NCBI RefSeq assembly: GCF_035555955.1
Contig: NZ_DATMGA010000011.1
Location: 62,001-126,000 of the forward strand
DNA from: Eoetvoesia sp035555955
Lineage (GTDB): Bacteria; Pseudomonadota; Gammaproteobacteria; Burkholderiales; Burkholderiaceae_B
Direction: 5' to 3'
Length of the DNA stretch: 64,000 nt
In this document: piece by piece, positions 16,937 through 26,681 of the stretch
Layout: each line of letters opens with the position of its first letter
How positions within the stretch are numbered: position 1 is the first letter of the stretch
The notes under the pieces: generated by a model
What the model saw: only the letters and a program-made list of their open reading frames with translations
Told to the model about the DNA's origin: nothing
The model's database searches: none
Made by a program: the position numbers and the translations under genes

Positions 16937-18622
16937 TTACATCCTTTCGGGTGCCGATACGCCCAGCAGGGCCAGGCCGTTGGCCAGAACCTGGCGGGTT
17001 GCCTGGGCCAGGCGCAGGCGGGCCAGCTTCAGGCCGGCGTCGTCGACCAGCACCCGTTCGGCGTTGTACCAGGCGTGGAAATCGGCGGCGCAGTCGCGCA
17101 GCCAGAAGGCAATATGGTGAGGCGCCAGTTCCTGGGCCGCCAGCGTCACCATGCCGGGGTATTCGGCCAGGCGCTGCATGAGGGCGAACTCGGTGGGCGC
17201 CGCCAGTACGCTGACGTCGGCCTGGGGCAACTGGCCGACCAGCTCGGCTGACTGGCCCAGCATGGAGCAGATGCGTGCATGGGCGTACTGGATGTAGTAC
17301 ACCGGGTTTTCTTCGCTCTTGGACAGGGCCAGGTCGATGTCGAAGACGAATTCGGAATCGGCCCGGCGCTGGATGAGGAAGTAGCGCACGGCATCCTGGC
17401 CGACCCAGTCGATCAGGTCGCGCATGGTGACGTAGCTGCCGGCGCGCTTGGAGATCTTGACTTCGGCGCCATTGCGCATGACGCGCACCATCTTGTGCAG
17501 GATGTAGGCCGGGAAATCCTTGGGGATGCCCAGGTTCAGGCCTTGCAGGCCGGCGCGCACCCGTGCGATGGTGCCGTGATGGTCGCTGCCCTGGATGTTG
17601 ATGGCGCGATGAAAGCCGCGTTCCCACTTGGCTACGTGGTAGGCCACGTCGGGCACGAAGTAGGTGTAGCCGCCTTCCTTTTTGCGCATGACGCGGTCTT
17701 TGTCGTCGCCAGTGCCCAGCTCGGTGGTGCGCAGCCACAAAGCGCCTTCGCTTTCGTAGGTGTGGCCGCCGGCGATGAGGGTCTGTACGGTTTTTTCGAC
17801 CCGGCCGCTGGTGTACAGCGAGCTTTCCAGGTAGAAATTGTCGAACTTGAGGTTGAAGGCCTGAAGATCCAGGTCTTGTTCGCGGCGCAGGTAGGCGACG
17901 GCGAACTGGCGGACGTCGTCCAGGTCATCGAGGTTCTTGCTGGCGGTCACCGAATTGCCGTCGGCGGCCTGCACGGTTTTGCCGGCCAGAAAGTCGGCGG
18001 CGATTTCGGCAATGTAGTCGCCCTTGTAGCCGTCGGCCGGGAAATCGGGCGAATCGGGCGCGATACCCCTTGCGCGCGCCTGCACGCTGACGGCCAGGTT
18101 GTCGATTTGATTGCCGGCGTCGTTATAGTAGAACTCGCGCGTGACGTCGTAGCCTTGCGCCGTGAACAGGCGGCACAGCGAATCGCCCAGGGCGGCCTGG
18201 CGGGAGTGGCCGACGTGCAAGGGCCCCGTGGGGTTGGCCGAGACGAATTCGACCAGCACTTTCTCGTGGTTGGGCGGCAGGGTGCCGTAGCGGTCGCCCT
18301 CTTGTTGTATGGCATGCAGCACCGCCTGGCGCGCGGCGGCGGTCAGGCGGAAATTGATGAAGCCGGGCCCCGCGATTTCGGCGGAAGCGACGAGTTGGGC
18401 GGCTTCGGGGTGGGCCATGATGGCGTCGACGATTTGCTGCGCCAGTTCGCGCGGGTTGCGCTTGGCCGGTTTGGCCAGCTGCATGGCCACATTGGTGGCG
18501 ATGTCGCCGTGCGCGGCGACCTTGGGCCGTTCGAGCAGGATATTGGGCGTGGCCTGGGGGGCGGCTTGCGCTACCGCGGCGCTGATGATCGAGATGAGTT
18601 TTTGTTGTTGCCCAGAAAGCAT
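16937..18622 (-). CDS. argS: Arginyl-tRNA synthetase
   Basis: Class I synthetase charging tRNA(Arg). The 561-residue protein has the N-terminal Add-1 domain (residues 1-110), the HIGH motif in NPTGPLHVGHSRQAALGD (about 125-142), the catalytic core with GSDHHGTIARVRAGL, the KMSKS-equivalent ISKRAGSYVTMRDL, and the C-terminal DALR anticodon-binding domain ending GLALLGVSAPERM. Length and domain order are normal. It leads a minus-strand run with the SPOR protein and dsbA. Confidence 0.96.
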   Translation of the reverse strand: MLSGQQQKLISIISAAVAQAAPQATPNILLERPKVAAHGDIATNVAMQLAKPAKRNPRELAQQIVDAIMAHPEAAQLVASAEIAGPGFINFRLTAAARQAVLHAIQQEGDRYGTLPPNHEKVLVEFVSANPTGPLHVGHSRQAALGDSLCRLFTAQGYDVTREFYYNDAGNQIDNLAVSVQARARGIAPDSPDFPADGYKGDYIAEIAADFLAGKTVQAADGNSVTASKNLDDLDDVRQFAVAYLRREQDLDLQAFNLKFDNFYLESSLYTSGRVEKTVQTLIAGGHTYESEGALWLRTTELGTGDDKDRVMRKKEGGYTYFVPDVAYHVAKWERGFHRAINIQGSDHHGTIARVRAGLQGLNLGIPKDFPAYILHKMVRVMRNGAEVKISKRAGSYVTMRDLIDWVGQDAVRYFLIQRRADSEFVFDIDLALSKSEENPVYYIQYAHARICSMLGQSAELVGQLPQADVSVLAAPTEFALMQRLAEYPGMVTLAAQELAPHHIAFWLRDCAADFHAWYNAERVLVDDAGLKLARLRLAQATRQVLANGLALLGVSAPERM

Positions 18623-18804
18623 AAGACAGTCGGATAAGGTAAGGAGCGCGGCGTGTGCAAACCGGGTGCGAAAACGCCCGGCCGTGGGCCTGTGCCGCCC
18701 TGGTGCTGCGGCCGCAAAGAGTTAAATGATAGCGTGATTTCTTTTGCGGCGCGCTTTTCGCCTTCCGGGCCGGTTTTGTTACCAAAGCATACATGGGTGC
18801 CGCC

Positions 18805-21800
18805 CTAAGCCGGCAGATCGCGCCACCCCAACTCGTTTTGCAGCCACAGCGCGTAGCCGGACATGTCGACGATGCCGACTTCGTTGGAGGTGCTGACTTG
18901 CCAGCCTTCGTAGCGGTCGATCAGGGGCTCGGTGGCCAGGCGCTGGCTTTGGCCCAGGCGCGGGTGTTCGGCCTGGCTGCCGTGCAGCAAGGTGCCGTCG
19001 GCGGCGTCGACGCGGCGGTCGCCGCCTTGCGGCCGCGTGCCGGTGGTGCGCTGGTCGTGGACCACCGGGTGGGTGATCTCGCTTTGCTCGGCGGGGCCGG
19101 CGTCGAACCGCAAGGCCATGGAGCGGGCCTGCCACAGCATCCAGTTCAGGGCGACGTCGGACAGATCGCCTTGCAGGCCGCCGGATGTGGCGTCTTCCGT
19201 ATGGGCCGCGCCGCCGCCAATATCGGCATGGGCGCCGATGAACGGGGCTTCGATGGTGTTCAGGCCTTCGCCGCCCTGTACGGAGCTCAATGGGAAATAG
19301 CGGCGGTGCTCTTGCAGCGCCACGGCATGGGCCACCCAGCCCCACGAGGAAGCGATGCTCAGGTCGTAGTCGGCATTGCGGATGCCGCCCAGTCCGAATT
19401 GGGCCACCGTGTCGAACAGCCCCATGAAGCGCAGGTCGACGCAGGCCGTGACCAGGCCAAGGCGTTCGTCCTGGTACGAGAAAAGCCCGTCGGCGACGTG
19501 GTTGTCGACCAGGTTGCCGAAGTGGCGGGCCAGGGCGGCCCCGCGGGAAAAGCCGATGATGTCTATGGGTATGGTCTGGGCCGGGTCGAAGGGCTCGCCG
19601 TCCAGCGCGGCAAGCAGATTGCTCCATTGGGCATCCAGGATGCGCGAGGCGCTGTAGGCCGTAATGCTGTCCCAGTCGGGGTACGAAGCGGCGGCATTGC
19701 CCGGCCCGGCGTGATAGAACACCTGGCCGTCCAGATAGCGCTGGCTCATTTTCCAGATATTGGTCTGCGATTGCGGAGTGTTGCGGGTGCCGTCGAAGGC
19801 GAACAGCAGCAGGCCCAGCGGATCGACGTAGCGGCGCGGCTGCTGGTTGGCGTAGCCGCGGGCCTGGCTGCCGGGCGCGGGCCCCAGGGGGTCGGGCTCC
19901 AGGTAGTGCCCCGAAGCCGGCAGGTAGGTGCGCAGCAGATTGTCGTGCCAGCCGGTTTCGGCATCGAAGACCTGCCCGGGCAGCCGCAGATCCAGGGTCA
20001 TGTCGCCGGCCAGGCGCTGGGCCTCGCCGGTGGGGCTGTAGCGGGCGAACCAGCGCACTGCCTGGTCCTGGCCGGTAAGCAGGCGGGGCGCGCCGAGCAG
20101 GTCGGCGTGGATGGCGTACAGCGTGCCTTGCGGCGCTTGCCGGGTGTACACCACCAGCCCCACCGGCACATGGTGGGCGTAGATGTAGCGGCGGGTAATG
20201 CCGGCGGCCGCCTCGGCATTGGCCGGCCGGCGCGCTTCGGCCACGAGCCTGCCTTCGGCGTAGAAATAGTCGATCAGTTCGGCGGGCGTACGCTTGTGGA
20301 CGCGGTGGCCGAAGGCGTTGTGGGCATAGCTGGCCAGGACCGTGCCGTTCTGTTCGACGGCGCTCAGCCGGCGGTTCGGGCCGTAATGCGTGACGTGGCC
20401 GTCCAGCACGGCTGGCAGACCGCTGCGGTCGTATTCCGCTTTGGGCCGGTAGCTTGTCCCATCGGTGCGCCGGGCGGCCAGCGAGCCGTCGTCGTTCCAG
20501 GCATACCAGTGTGTCGTTCCGGATGCGCCGGCCTGGCCGCCGCTAGGTTCCGGGTCGGGTACAGGCGGAGGCGCGCCGCCAGGACGAAGGCGACGGTGTG
20601 CGCCTTGCGCGCCGGCCAGGCGGGAAGCGGCGTCGTAGGCGTAGCTCCAGGTCTCGGCGTAGCCGGCGGCCGGCGTGTAATGGGTTTCGAGGCTGACGCG
20701 ATGGTTCTGGTCGTAGTCCTGGCGCTGCAGCCATAAAAGCCCGCCTTGTTCGTTGCGCAGGACGAGTTGGCGAGCCTGGCCCTGGTGCAGGGTGGCGTGC
20801 AGCCGCAGGCCGTTGCCGTACTGGTAGCCGGGCTGCGACGGATGGCTTTGAACGACGGTATGGCGCCTGCCTTGCGTGTCGTGCCACGTTATGCCCAGCA
20901 AGCGTTGCTGCGGGCCCCACAGATAGCTGAGCCGGCCGCCTTCGGGCAGATGATGCCGGATCAGGCGGTTTTGCGCATCGTATTCGAAACGCTCGTGGTG
21001 GGGCGTGGCGAGGGTGGGCCGTTGCACGGTGCGCGACACGAGGCGTTGCCGGCTGTCGTAGCGGCGGGTTTCGGTTTCGTGGGGATGGCCGATGCGCAAT
21101 ACGCCGGCCTCCGGCCGGGACAGGGTGGTTTTTTGCCGTTGGGTCGCCTCAGGGCAAAAAGGCTCTCCTAAGGGGGTAGCAAGCTGCGTAGCGGCGCAGC
21201 GTGGGGGCATGTTTTGGGTGCTGGGTGTGTTGGCGGCCACGACCGAGGCGAGGCTGCCCGCTGCGTCGTAGCTGTAATCCCAATGGCCGCCGTTGCCGAA
21301 AAGCCGGCGCAGCGGTCGGCGCTGCGCATCGTAGATGGTGCGTTCGGTCCCCGTCGGCATCGAGCGCCACGAAGTGCGCAGGCCCACCTGGTTGTAGTCC
21401 AGGGCCAGCCCCGGCCAGCCCGGTGCCACGGGGGCCAGTTGGCGGATCCGGCCCGACGCGTGCCGGCGTATCGCCATGCCGTTGATGTGGATGAGCCTGC
21501 CGTGGATGTCGTAGCGGCCTACGCTGCCCGGCGCGGCGCAACCCGGACAGCCGGCCCCGCCGGCCTCGAGCAGGACATGCCGCCCGCCCTGCAAGGATGT
21601 GCGAAAGCGCGTTTCGCGATTGTGCGCATCGCGTACGATGGTCAGCCCGCTGCGTTCGCCGTCCGGCGTGCGGACGTAGTCGATGTGGATCTCGTTGGCG
21701 CCGGAATCGGGCGCGCCCTGGATGGACAGCACGGCCCGGCCTTGCGGGTCGTAAGCCCAGGTATTGAGCCGCAGCGCCGGCTTGCCTTCGGCGGGCGCGA

Positions 21801-22653
21801 TTTCGATTCCGGTCAGGTGAAAAGGGTTGCCGCCCTGGCGCTGCGCCTCGTACAAGTAGCGGCGCTGCATGGTGTCGGGACGGGTCACGGCGCGCAGCCG
21901 CAGCGGGCCCGGCGATGCAGGGTCGGCGGATTCGTAATGGTAGCGGAATGTGCCGGCCGGCGTGGCGATGCGATCCAGATAGGCGCGCTGCTGGTGAATG
22001 CTGTAGTGGAACGCCAGCGTATGGTCGTTGTCGTCGACGATGGCGCGTATGGCGCCAAGCAGAGGCCCCGGTTCGTCGTGGCGGTGCAGCGTTACGGCCG
22101 ATGCCGAAGGCGGCCCCATGGCAAGCCGCGCCAGCCGGCCGTGGCGGTCGAACACAAGCTGGCGCCCATCGGGCCAGGTCCACAACCATTGCGCGGCATT
22201 GCGCTGGACCGTGCCGTGCCGGTTGGAACGCTGGTTCTTGCCTGCGCCCGAAAAGACGATGCGGCTGCCGTCGGCCTGCACGATTTGCCAGCGATCGGCG
22301 AACACGTGCAGCCGCGTGTCGTAGGCCAGCGCCCAACCCTGGCCCAGCACCGACGGCCGGCGGTCGAGCGCGTTGTAGTGGCGCGAGATTTCCAGCAAAG
22401 GAGAGTGCAGGAACGGCAGTAGATCGCGCTCGTGCTGGTACTTGTTGCCGGTGACGATGTGAATGGGATTGCCGGCCCCAAGGTTGAGCCCGGGTTCGAG
22501 GTCGGCCTGCGTGGCAATGCCGCCCGAGGCGCAAGGCGAGCCCAGCGAGGAAGGCCGGCAGACGGGCTCGGCGCGCGCCGCTGCGGCGCATGCCGCGCCG
22601 ATCAGCAGCATGGCGGCCATGCCGCCGCGCAAGAGTGCAAAGGCTTTGTTCAT
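18805..22653 (-). CDS. Secreted RHS-repeat protein with C-terminal DUF2235 lipase-like domain
   Basis: 1282-residue polymorphic-toxin-like protein. It starts with a Sec signal peptide (LLIGAACAAAARAEP, cleavage near residue 28), then a DUF6531-like N-region (GNPIHIVTGNKYQHERDLLPF) and a long RHS/YD-repeat core. The core ends at the hyperconserved YLEPDPLGPAPG and RRYVDPLGL. From about residue 950 a DUF2235 alpha/beta-hydrolase domain follows: FDGTRN, nucleophile elbow GFSRGAALARHF (Ser about 1034), GLFDTVAQFG and APFIGAHADIGGG supply a Ser-Asp-His set as in Tle1-type phospholipase effectors. Unlike T6SS-delivered RHS effectors it has no PAAR domain but a signal peptide. No immunity gene lies downstream (argS is next). 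Confidence 0.85.
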   Translation of the reverse strand: MNKAFALLRGGMAAMLLIGAACAAAARAEPVCRPSSLGSPCASGGIATQADLEPGLNLGAGNPIHIVTGNKYQHERDLLPFLHSPLLEISRHYNALDRRPSVLGQGWALAYDTRLHVFADRWQIVQADGSRIVFSGAGKNQRSNRHGTVQRNAAQWLWTWPDGRQLVFDRHGRLARLAMGPPSASAVTLHRHDEPGPLLGAIRAIVDDNDHTLAFHYSIHQQRAYLDRIATPAGTFRYHYESADPASPGPLRLRAVTRPDTMQRRYLYEAQRQGGNPFHLTGIEIAPAEGKPALRLNTWAYDPQGRAVLSIQGAPDSGANEIHIDYVRTPDGERSGLTIVRDAHNRETRFRTSLQGGRHVLLEAGGAGCPGCAAPGSVGRYDIHGRLIHINGMAIRRHASGRIRQLAPVAPGWPGLALDYNQVGLRTSWRSMPTGTERTIYDAQRRPLRRLFGNGGHWDYSYDAAGSLASVVAANTPSTQNMPPRCAATQLATPLGEPFCPEATQRQKTTLSRPEAGVLRIGHPHETETRRYDSRQRLVSRTVQRPTLATPHHERFEYDAQNRLIRHHLPEGGRLSYLWGPQQRLLGITWHDTQGRRHTVVQSHPSQPGYQYGNGLRLHATLHQGQARQLVLRNEQGGLLWLQRQDYDQNHRVSLETHYTPAAGYAETWSYAYDAASRLAGAQGAHRRLRPGGAPPPVPDPEPSGGQAGASGTTHWYAWNDDGSLAARRTDGTSYRPKAEYDRSGLPAVLDGHVTHYGPNRRLSAVEQNGTVLASYAHNAFGHRVHKRTPAELIDYFYAEGRLVAEARRPANAEAAAGITRRYIYAHHVPVGLVVYTRQAPQGTLYAIHADLLGAPRLLTGQDQAVRWFARYSPTGEAQRLAGDMTLDLRLPGQVFDAETGWHDNLLRTYLPASGHYLEPDPLGPAPGSQARGYANQQPRRYVDPLGLLLFAFDGTRNTPQSQTNIWKMSQRYLDGQVFYHAGPGNAAASYPDWDSITAYSASRILDAQWSNLLAALDGEPFDPAQTIPIDIIGFSRGAALARHFGNLVDNHVADGLFSYQDERLGLVTACVDLRFMGLFDTVAQFGLGGIRNADYDLSIASSWGWVAHAVALQEHRRYFPLSSVQGGEGLNTIEAPFIGAHADIGGGAAHTEDATSGGLQGDLSDVALNWMLWQARSMALRFDAGPAEQSEITHPVVHDQRTTGTRPQGGDRRVDAADGTLLHGSQAEHPRLGQSQRLATEPLIDRYEGWQVSTSNEVGIVDMSGYALWLQNELGWRDLPA

Positions 22654-22750
22654 GCCGTTTTCTACATGAAAAGTAAAGCCCTATAGTGCCGCTTGGCAGA
22701 CGCCGAATGTTAGGGTAGTGTATGTATTCGTCTATTGAGGGAAACCGAAT

Positions 22751-23095
22751 ATGCTGATCGTCTTTCACTCCAAACCCGCCGCGGAAGTGCTCATGTTTTC
22801 CCAGCATGCACTGCCGATTCTCAAGGCTGCCGGCAAGCCTTACACCGATACCTTGCCTGAACGAGGAGTCATTACTTACGCCGACCTGACGGCGGCGATT
22901 GCCGGAATCGAAAAGGCCATGGCCATCGACACGTCCGCAGAATTCAAAGAAAGCGACGACGAGAACGATGCGCGCGAACATCCTATTTCGCGGCCTGTCA
23001 CCTTTCGCCAGCGGGCCTTTCCGCTATTGGCCATGCTGCGCATCTCGCTCGAGCATGGCGCCGACGTCACCTGGGAGCCGGCCCCTGTCTGGTAG
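22751..23095 (+). CDS. DUF1840 family protein
   Basis: 114-residue soluble protein starting MLIVFHSKPAAEVLMFSQHA, the typical DUF1840 opening, with RGVITYADLTAAIAGIEKAM in the middle and a conserved PVTFRQRAFPLLAMLRIS segment near the C-terminus. The family is common in Betaproteobacteria and has no known function. It is divergent from the RHS gene with a 97-bp gap and convergent with the BMP-family gene. It is not expected to be an immunity protein for the RHS toxin because it is transcribed away from it and belongs to a core family. Confidence 0.85.
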   Translation: MLIVFHSKPAAEVLMFSQHALPILKAAGKPYTDTLPERGVITYADLTAAIAGIEKAMAIDTSAEFKESDDENDAREHPISRPVTFRQRAFPLLAMLRISLEHGADVTWEPAPVW

Positions 23096-23123
23096 CTGAA
23101 CGGGGGCGCCAGCCCCCGCTGCC

Positions 23124-24206
23124 TTATCTGCCGGTGCTGCCGGTCACGCCCTGGACGAACCAGTCCATCTTGCCCAGGTCGGCTTCGGGGTAGGCGCTGC
23201 CGGCCGCAACGCGCACGGTGCCGGCCTGGTCCTTGATCGGGCCGGCGAACACGTTGAATTTGCCCGACGCAATGTCCTGTTCCTTGGCCTTGACTGCGCT
23301 TATGACGTCCGCCGGCACATGGGGGCCGAAGGGCGCCATCTTTACCACGCCTTCCTTGATGCCGCCGAAATACAGCTCGCCCTGCTGGGTGCCGGCAATC
23401 ACTTTTTTGGCAACCTGGGTGAAGTAGTTTCCCCAGTTGTGCGTGATGCCGGTCACGTACTTCACCGGCGCGTATTTCGACATGTCCGAATGGAAGGAGA
23501 TCGACCAGACGCCTTTTTCCTCGGCGGCCTGGACGACGCTGGGCGTGTCGGTGAAGTGGGTCATGAAATCGGCGCCCAGGTTCATCAGGGTAAGGGCTGC
23601 CTCGCGTTCCTTGCCTGGATCGTACCAGGAGTTCACGAAAATGACCTGCACCCGGGCCTTGGGGTTGACGCTTTGGGCGCCAAGCTGGAAGGCATTGACG
23701 GCCCACATGACGTCCGGCACCGGATGCGGGGCCACGTAGCCGATGATGTTGGACTTGGTCATCTTGCCCGCGGCAATGCCGGCCAGGTAGCTGCCTTCCT
23801 GCCATTTGGCGTTGTAGCCGCCGAAATTTTTCATGGTCCGATAGCCGCTGGCTATCGTGTAGTACGTGCCGGGATTCTGGCGCGCGACTTTCATCACGGG
23901 GTTCATGTAGCCGAACGAGGCCGCGAAAATCAGCTTGCAGCCGTCGTGGGTCAATTCACGCGCGACGCGCTCGGCGTCGGGGCCTTCGTTGGTGTCGGGC
24001 ACGACGCGCACGCTGACCTGCCGGCCCATGTTTTTTTCCAGCGCCTGCCGCCCGAGGTCCTGTTGATAGGCGAATCCGCAGTCTCCGACGGGGCCCAGGT
24101 AGATGAATCCCACCTTCAGCGGATCGCCGGCGGCGAGCGCCCGCGCCAAGGGGAGGGCCGTCATGTTCGCGGCAAGCATGGCTTTCAATACGGTACGGCG
24201 TTCCAT
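23124..24206 (-). CDS. BMP-family ABC transporter substrate-binding protein
   Basis: 360-residue periplasmic binding protein of the BMP (PnrA/Med) family, whose characterised members bind purine nucleosides or related ligands. The N-terminus MERRTVLKAMLAANMTALPLARALA is an export signal with a twin-arginine-like RRTVLK. Family features include KVGFIYLGPVGDCGFAYQQDLG, FAASFGYMNPV and GYVAPHPVPDVMWAVNAF. No permease or ATPase gene is adjacent. It is the last gene of the operon with the split Rieske system and the GST-like protein. A purine-type ligand would fit if the operon acts on methylxanthine-like compounds (inference). Confidence 0.87.
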   Translation of the reverse strand: MERRTVLKAMLAANMTALPLARALAAGDPLKVGFIYLGPVGDCGFAYQQDLGRQALEKNMGRQVSVRVVPDTNEGPDAERVARELTHDGCKLIFAASFGYMNPVMKVARQNPGTYYTIASGYRTMKNFGGYNAKWQEGSYLAGIAAGKMTKSNIIGYVAPHPVPDVMWAVNAFQLGAQSVNPKARVQVIFVNSWYDPGKEREAALTLMNLGADFMTHFTDTPSVVQAAEEKGVWSISFHSDMSKYAPVKYVTGITHNWGNYFTQVAKKVIAGTQQGELYFGGIKEGVVKMAPFGPHVPADVISAVKAKEQDIASGKFNVFAGPIKDQAGTVRVAAGSAYPEADLGKMDWFVQGVTGSTGR

Positions 24207-24248
24207 TTTGTCTCCTGGGTGTGAGGGCTTGTTGAGTATCGACAGGCC

Positions 24249-24908
24249 CTAGATAGCAGCGGCCCGCTGAGCGGGGGCGGCCGATGTCGGGAAGATTCCG
24301 GCCATGAGCGTGAAGCCTTCGAGGCGCTTGACTCGGTCGGTCCAGCGTCGTACGGCCGGGTAGTCGATGAGGGAGATATCCGCCTCGTCGGACAGCATGA
24401 CGTAGGGGAAGCAGGCGATGTCGGCAATGGTGGCGTGATCGGCCGAGCACAGCCATTGCCGGCCCTGGCTTTCCTCGAACCACAAGTGCTCGTCCAAGAC
24501 GCGCAGCAGTTCGTGGGCGCGCTGGCGGCATTTGCCGGCGTCGAAATCGTAGTTGAACAGATCGTGCAGGCGCGCCGACGAAATCGAGTTGGTCAGGCCT
24601 TCGGCGAAGGCCAGCCACATGGTGATCCTGCCCATGGTTTCGGGCTCCGCGGGGTACCAGCGCCGGTTCGGGTCGTAGCGGCTGGCCAGGTATACGAGTA
24701 TCGCCTGGGCGTCGCGCAGGGTCAGGTCTGCGTCCTGCAGGGCCGGCAACTGGCCCAGCGGGTTGATCTGCAGGAAGGCTTCCGATTTGTGCTGGCGCCC
24801 GGGGAAGAATTCGATGTTCTCGGTTTCGTAGGGCAGGCCCAGTATCGACAGCATGAGCCGCACTTTGTAGCAGTTGCCCGAAAGTTCGAAGTCAAAAAGC
24901 TTAATCAT
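24249..24908 (-). CDS. Glutathione S-transferase-like protein (NdmE-like)
   Basis: 219-residue GST-fold protein: thioredoxin-like N-domain (residues 1-80, FELSGNCYKVRLMLSILGLPYE, the cis-Pro segment GQLPALQD, and LRDAQAILVYLASRY) and an all-helical C-domain. The usual role is glutathione conjugation. In the NdmCDE demethylase complex, however, a GST-like protein (NdmE) acts structurally to join the Rieske-less oxygenase to its reductase. The gene follows the Rieske-reductase fusion by 10 bp, matching that gene set, so the NdmE-like role is the best inference from context. Confidence 0.8.
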   Translation of the reverse strand: MIKLFDFELSGNCYKVRLMLSILGLPYETENIEFFPGRQHKSEAFLQINPLGQLPALQDADLTLRDAQAILVYLASRYDPNRRWYPAEPETMGRITMWLAFAEGLTNSISSARLHDLFNYDFDAGKCRQRAHELLRVLDEHLWFEESQGRQWLCSADHATIADIACFPYVMLSDEADISLIDYPAVRRWTDRVKRLEGFTLMAGIFPTSAAPAQRAAAI

Positions 24909-24918
24909 GGTGCGCGTC

Positions 24919-26679
24919 TCACAGGTCGAGGATCAGCGTGCCGGAACGCGCACGCGATACACAGGGCATGATGCACTTGCCGGAGGCTTTCTCGGAAGCG
25001 GAAAGATAGAGGTCGTGATGCTCGATATCGCCCGCGATCACATTGGTGAAGCAGGTGCCGCATACGCCTTGCTCGCACGAGGCTTCCAGCTCGATGCCGT
25101 GTTCGTGCAGGGCATGCAGCAGTGTTTGGCCGTTGGCGACCTCGAACTCGCGCCCCGAGCGTTCGAGCCGCACGGTGAAGGGCGCGCCCGATGCCGGCGG
25201 CGCGTCGTTCTTGAAGTACTCGAAATGGATGTCGCTGTCGTCGATGCCGCCGGCCAGGGCGGTGCGTTTCACCACGTCGAGCATCGGCCCGGGCCCGCAG
25301 GCGTAGACTTTGGATTGCCCCAGGGTGCGCGGTGCAAGGATCCCGGCAAGCTTTGCCGAGGTTTGCGCCGCGTCCAGGCCCATGTGCAGGTGCACGGCTC
25401 CGCCCAGCGCCTCGATGCGGGCCTTGAACGAAACGTATTCGGGGGCGCGCACAAAATAATGCAGCTCGAAGGGTTCGTCCATGGCCTGCAGGGCTTGCGC
25501 CATCGAGAGCAGCGGGGTAATGCCTATGCCGCCGGCGATGAGTATGGGCTGTTTGCCCGAGGGGACGAGCGGAAAGGTGTTGCGCGGCACCGAAGCCTGC
25601 AGGACAACACCTTCCGTGGCGGCCTCGTGCATGGATCGGGAGCCGCCGCGCGAATCGGGTTCGAGCTTGATGCCGATGGTGATGGTGTCGCGTTCGGACG
25701 GGCCGTTGACGATTGAATACTGGCGCGTCAGCCCGCTGGGCGTCGTGAGGTTCAGGTGCGCGCCCGCAGCCAGAGCGGGCAGGGGATGGGCGGGGTCGGC
25801 GGCGGCAAGTTCCAGCGAAATGACGCCCTCGGATTCCACGCGGCGCCCGACGATGCGGCAGTCGAACTTTTGTTTGGCGGGGCGTGGCACGGGCAGCAGC
25901 TTGTACAGGGGAATGGCCGGATCGGCGCAGGCCTGTGCCGCCGGCGGCGCCGCGCTTTCCAGTTCGGCGCGCAAGGCGTTCATCAGCCGGTTGTGGTGCT
26001 TGCGGATTTGCAGCGGGTCGCCGTCGATGCCGGAGGCGACTGCATGCACGATGGTTTTGTATTCTGTGGCAGGTTGCAGCAGGAAGTGCAGGACGGCCGG
26101 TGCGCTGCCCGGGGAGGCCTCGGGCTGGTTGCGCAGTTCCACGACGTGCGGTGCAGCCTGGCTGGAATCGTTGCTTGCCGCCATGGCGCCGTCGCGGCCG
26201 GGGATGGCGTAGCGGTAGCTGGCCAGGGCTTCGCGCACGGCGGCCATGTCGCGGTTGATCGGCAGGCTGCGCAGGCTGAGCCGGGCGTCGGCCTGGGCCT
26301 GCGTGAAGCCGGGCTGGGTGGTCTGGGGGTCGAGCGCTATCCAAATGAAGCCTGCCTGCTCGATGGTCGAGATGGGCCGGGCACAGGCCTTGGTGGGCTC
26401 TGCAAGGGACGGGTGGGCCGGCACGTGCGTACAGGCGCCGGTCTGGCTGGCGTAGGTCCAGCCATGGTATTGGCAGCGCAGCTCTTTGCCGTTGTTGACG
26501 CCCAGCGATAGCCGCAGGCCGCGATGCGGGCAGCGGTTTTCCCAGACGTTCAGGGCGCCATGGTCGTCGCGCCAGACGGCGAACTCGTAGCCGAACAGCT
26601 GGGCCTGGTAGACGTGGCGACGGGGGGCTTCCTCGCTGCGGGCGATGGGGTACCAGGTGTGGGGATCCAGGACTGCCAT
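24919..26679 (-). CDS. Rieske-domain/phthalate-dioxygenase-type reductase fusion (NdmD-like)
   Basis: 586-residue electron-transfer protein with an unusual domain order. The N-terminal Rieske [2Fe-2S] domain (residues 1-110) has C50-P-H52 and C69-Q-Y-H72. A connector spans about 110-270. An FMN/NAD(P)H reductase follows (RQYSIVNGPSERD, GGIGITPLLSMAQAL, YACGPGPMLD), then a C-terminal plant-type [2Fe-2S] ferredoxin (SCEQGVCGTC and a later MPC). Ordinary class IA reductases lack the first domain; NdmD of caffeine degraders has exactly this extra Rieske and nearly the same length. The ATG at 26677-26679 follows GGAG and starts 2 bp past the oxygenase stop, implying translational coupling. Confidence 0.9.
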   Translation of the reverse strand: MAVLDPHTWYPIARSEEAPRRHVYQAQLFGYEFAVWRDDHGALNVWENRCPHRGLRLSLGVNNGKELRCQYHGWTYASQTGACTHVPAHPSLAEPTKACARPISTIEQAGFIWIALDPQTTQPGFTQAQADARLSLRSLPINRDMAAVREALASYRYAIPGRDGAMAASNDSSQAAPHVVELRNQPEASPGSAPAVLHFLLQPATEYKTIVHAVASGIDGDPLQIRKHHNRLMNALRAELESAAPPAAQACADPAIPLYKLLPVPRPAKQKFDCRIVGRRVESEGVISLELAAADPAHPLPALAAGAHLNLTTPSGLTRQYSIVNGPSERDTITIGIKLEPDSRGGSRSMHEAATEGVVLQASVPRNTFPLVPSGKQPILIAGGIGITPLLSMAQALQAMDEPFELHYFVRAPEYVSFKARIEALGGAVHLHMGLDAAQTSAKLAGILAPRTLGQSKVYACGPGPMLDVVKRTALAGGIDDSDIHFEYFKNDAPPASGAPFTVRLERSGREFEVANGQTLLHALHEHGIELEASCEQGVCGTCFTNVIAGDIEHHDLYLSASEKASGKCIMPCVSRARSGTLILDL

Positions 26680-26681
26680 GC

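Noticed and set aside
22751..23095. Immunity protein for the RHS toxin
   Set aside because: It is a core DUF1840 protein, divergent from the toxin and not at its 3' end.
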